From: Chloroflexota bacterium
Lineage (GTDB): Bacteria; Chloroflexota; Limnocylindria; Limnocylindrales; CSP1-4
Assembly (NCBI GenBank): GCA_013695505.1
Contig: JACDAH010000189.1
Coordinates: 1-5,460 of the forward strand
Reading direction: 5' to 3'
DNA: 5,460 bases
Shown here: piece by piece, positions 4,298-5,460 of the stretch
Layout: each line of letters opens with the position of its first letter
Position numbering within the stretch: the first letter of the stretch is position 1
Notes under the pieces: model-generated
Told to the model about the DNA's origin: nothing
The model's database searches: none
What the model saw: only the letters and a program-made list of their open reading frames with translations
Program-made: the position numbers and the translations under genes

Positions 4298-5410
4298 TCA
4301 ACCCGCGACCGGGCCGGCGGATTGCGTTGGCGCGCAAAACGTGACTGCACGGAGCCGCTCGGCCGCGGCTTCCGGCGTGATGTCCCGCTGCGTCTCGGCA
4401 AGCAGCTCATAGCCGACCATGAACTTCCGGATCGTCGCGGACCGGAGGAGCGGCGGAAAGACATGGCCGTGCAGCAGCCAGTGATCGGTCGGCCCGCCCG
4501 AGAACGGCGCCTGATGCCAGCCCATCGAATACGGGAATGGCACCTCGAACAGTCCGTCGTAGCGAGCGACGAGCTCAGCCAGGGTCGCGGCGAGGCTGTC
4601 GCGCTCGAGATCCGCAACGTCGGCCAGCCGGGCCAGAGGTTGCCTGGGCAGCACGATGGTCTCGAACGGCCACGCAGCCCAGAAGGGCACGACCACGATC
4701 CAGTCGTCATTCTCGATGACGACGCGCGGCCCTTCGTGCTCCTGCCGGCCATAGTCGACCAGGAGGCTGCGACCGGTCCTCGCACGATGGTCGCGCTGGG
4801 CGGCGTCCTCACGAGCGGCATCCACCGGCAGTGCGGATCCCGCCCAGATCTGGCCGTGCGGATGGGGGTTCGATGCGCCCATGGCCGCCCCCCGGTTCTC
4901 GAAGACCTGGACCCACCGATAGTCGTTTCCGAGCTCCGTGGTCTGCTCGGCCCAGACGTCGATCACCCTCCGGAGCTCCGGCCCAGCCAGCGCGCCGAGG
5001 CTCAGGTCGTGGCGCGGCGAGAAGCACAGAACCCGGCACGTTCCCCGTTCGCCCTCTGCCACGAGGACGCCCGACGACGCCCGTTCGATGGACGTCGTCG
5101 GCTGGAGGGCGGCGAAGTCGTTCGTGAAGACGAACGTGTTCTCGTAGACCGGGTTGTGCGCCCCGCCCGCCCGCTCGTTGCCGGGGCACAGGTAGCACTC
5201 GGGATCGTAGCTCGGGCGGTCATCGCGGGCGACCGGATCCTGGCTTCCCTGCCATGGCCGGCTCGTCCGGTCGGCGGACACGAGAACCCATTCGTCGAGC
5301 AGGGGGTTGTAGCGCCGATGCGGCGCGGCCAGGATCCTGGCCGGGACGCCGGGCGCTGCTTCGTCGCCCGGCACCGTCGGCTCAGCGATGGACGTGGCTC
5401 GTCCTGACAT
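4298..5410 (-). CDS. galT: Galactose-1-phosphate uridylyltransferase
   Basis: This 370-aa GalT of the histidine-triad superfamily swaps UMP between UDP-glucose and galactose-1-phosphate in the Leloir pathway (cytoplasmic). Motifs in order: HRRYNPLLDEWVLVS (31-45), RPWQG (51-55), the zinc pair C72-x2-C75 (CYLC), H134 in SPRHD, and the active-site NPHPHGQIW (181-189) with zinc ligand H183 and nucleophile H185. The second metal site has H299 (GWHQAPF), H314 and H316 (HGHVFPP). The closing block LLRSATIRKFMVGYELLAETQRD strongly resembles E. coli GalT, and every catalytic residue I can place by comparison is intact. About 30 variable residues precede the conserved region, so the start is uncertain: ATG 5410 overlaps the upstream gene by 29 bp, while a GTG at 5374 would clear it. 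No -10 box or Shine-Dalgarno is evident at 5410, so it is probably co-transcribed with the upstream gene. No galK or galE is in the window. Confidence 0.96.
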   Translation of the reverse strand: MSGRATSIAEPTVPGDEAAPGVPARILAAPHRRYNPLLDEWVLVSADRTSRPWQGSQDPVARDDRPSYDPECYLCPGNERAGGAHNPVYENTFVFTNDFAALQPTTSIERASSGVLVAEGERGTCRVLCFSPRHDLSLGALAGPELRRVIDVWAEQTTELGNDYRWVQVFENRGAAMGASNPHPHGQIWAGSALPVDAAREDAAQRDHRARTGRSLLVDYGRQEHEGPRVVIENDDWIVVVPFWAAWPFETIVLPRQPLARLADVADLERDSLAATLAELVARYDGLFEVPFPYSMGWHQAPFSGGPTDHWLLHGHVFPPLLRSATIRKFMVGYELLAETQRDITPEAAAERLRAVTFCAPTQSAGPVAG

Positions 5411-5460
5411 CGTCGAACTCGGCCCGGAAGCCGCTGCCGCCCATCGCCACGAGCCCGATC
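5382..5460 (-). CDS. C-terminal end of an unidentified upstream gene (partial)
   Basis: On the minus strand an open frame enters at the window edge and ends at TGA 5384-5382. Its last 25 residues begin IGLVAMGGSGFRAEFDDV and finish RTSHVHR. The frame overlaps the galT start by 29 bp in a different phase. The absence of a promoter-like box before galT and the protein-like composition support a real gene end, probably operonic with galT, perhaps carbohydrate-related. The fragment is too short to name a family. Confidence 0.4.
   Translation of the reverse strand, partial: IGLVAMGGSGFRAEFDDVRTSHVHR

Noticed and set aside
3513..4412. Plus-strand frame of 299 codons antisense to lipA
   Set aside because: Mirror of the lipA reading frame; no family features and no start signal.
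4322..5407. Long plus-strand frame of 361 codons antisense to galT
   Set aside because: Exact antisense of a gene with all GalT catalytic motifs. The translation shows no recognisable domain and arises from the third-position GC bias of the real gene.

Overview
The window is GC-rich bacterial chromosome with ordinary housekeeping and metabolic genes. High GC, an actinobacterial/Chloroflexota-like gene set (SufR-like Fe-S regulator, Pr6Pr-type membrane protein) and starts that lack a Shine-Dalgarno sequence but have a -10-like box 6-7 nt upstream suggest a Chloroflexota (Limnocylindria-like) or actinobacterial genome. That taxonomic guess is inference only.

Layout from left to right: (1) the first 44 codons of an acyl-CoA dehydrogenase, leaving the window on the minus strand; (2) divergent from it, a 239-aa winged-helix regulator of the SufR type with Cys residues in a near-canonical Fe-S pattern; (3) about 430 bp without a gene, holding two tandem copies of a 115-123 bp repeat, a third inverted partial copy of its core, and a pair of 15-bp direct repeats; (4) an adenosine-deaminase-family hydrolase on the minus strand; (5) divergent from it, a six-helix Pr6Pr/FAR-17a-like membrane protein; (6) convergent with that, lipoyl synthase LipA; (7) galactose-1-phosphate uridylyltransferase GalT, upstream of lipA on the same strand; (8) the last 25 codons of an unidentified gene that overlaps the galT start.

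The genes do not form one pathway. They are mostly single transcription units: two divergent pairs (acyl-CoA dehydrogenase/SufR-like, and ADA/Pr6Pr), each sharing a short promoter region, and one convergent junction. Only galT looks co-transcribed with something, the cut-off gene upstream of it. Five starts share the same promoter-start geometry and are probably leaderless.

I see no convincing undescribed multi-gene system. The most unexplained element is the repeat cluster at 916-1268. Next are the shared leaderless start architecture and the NTDGP change in the ADA active site.
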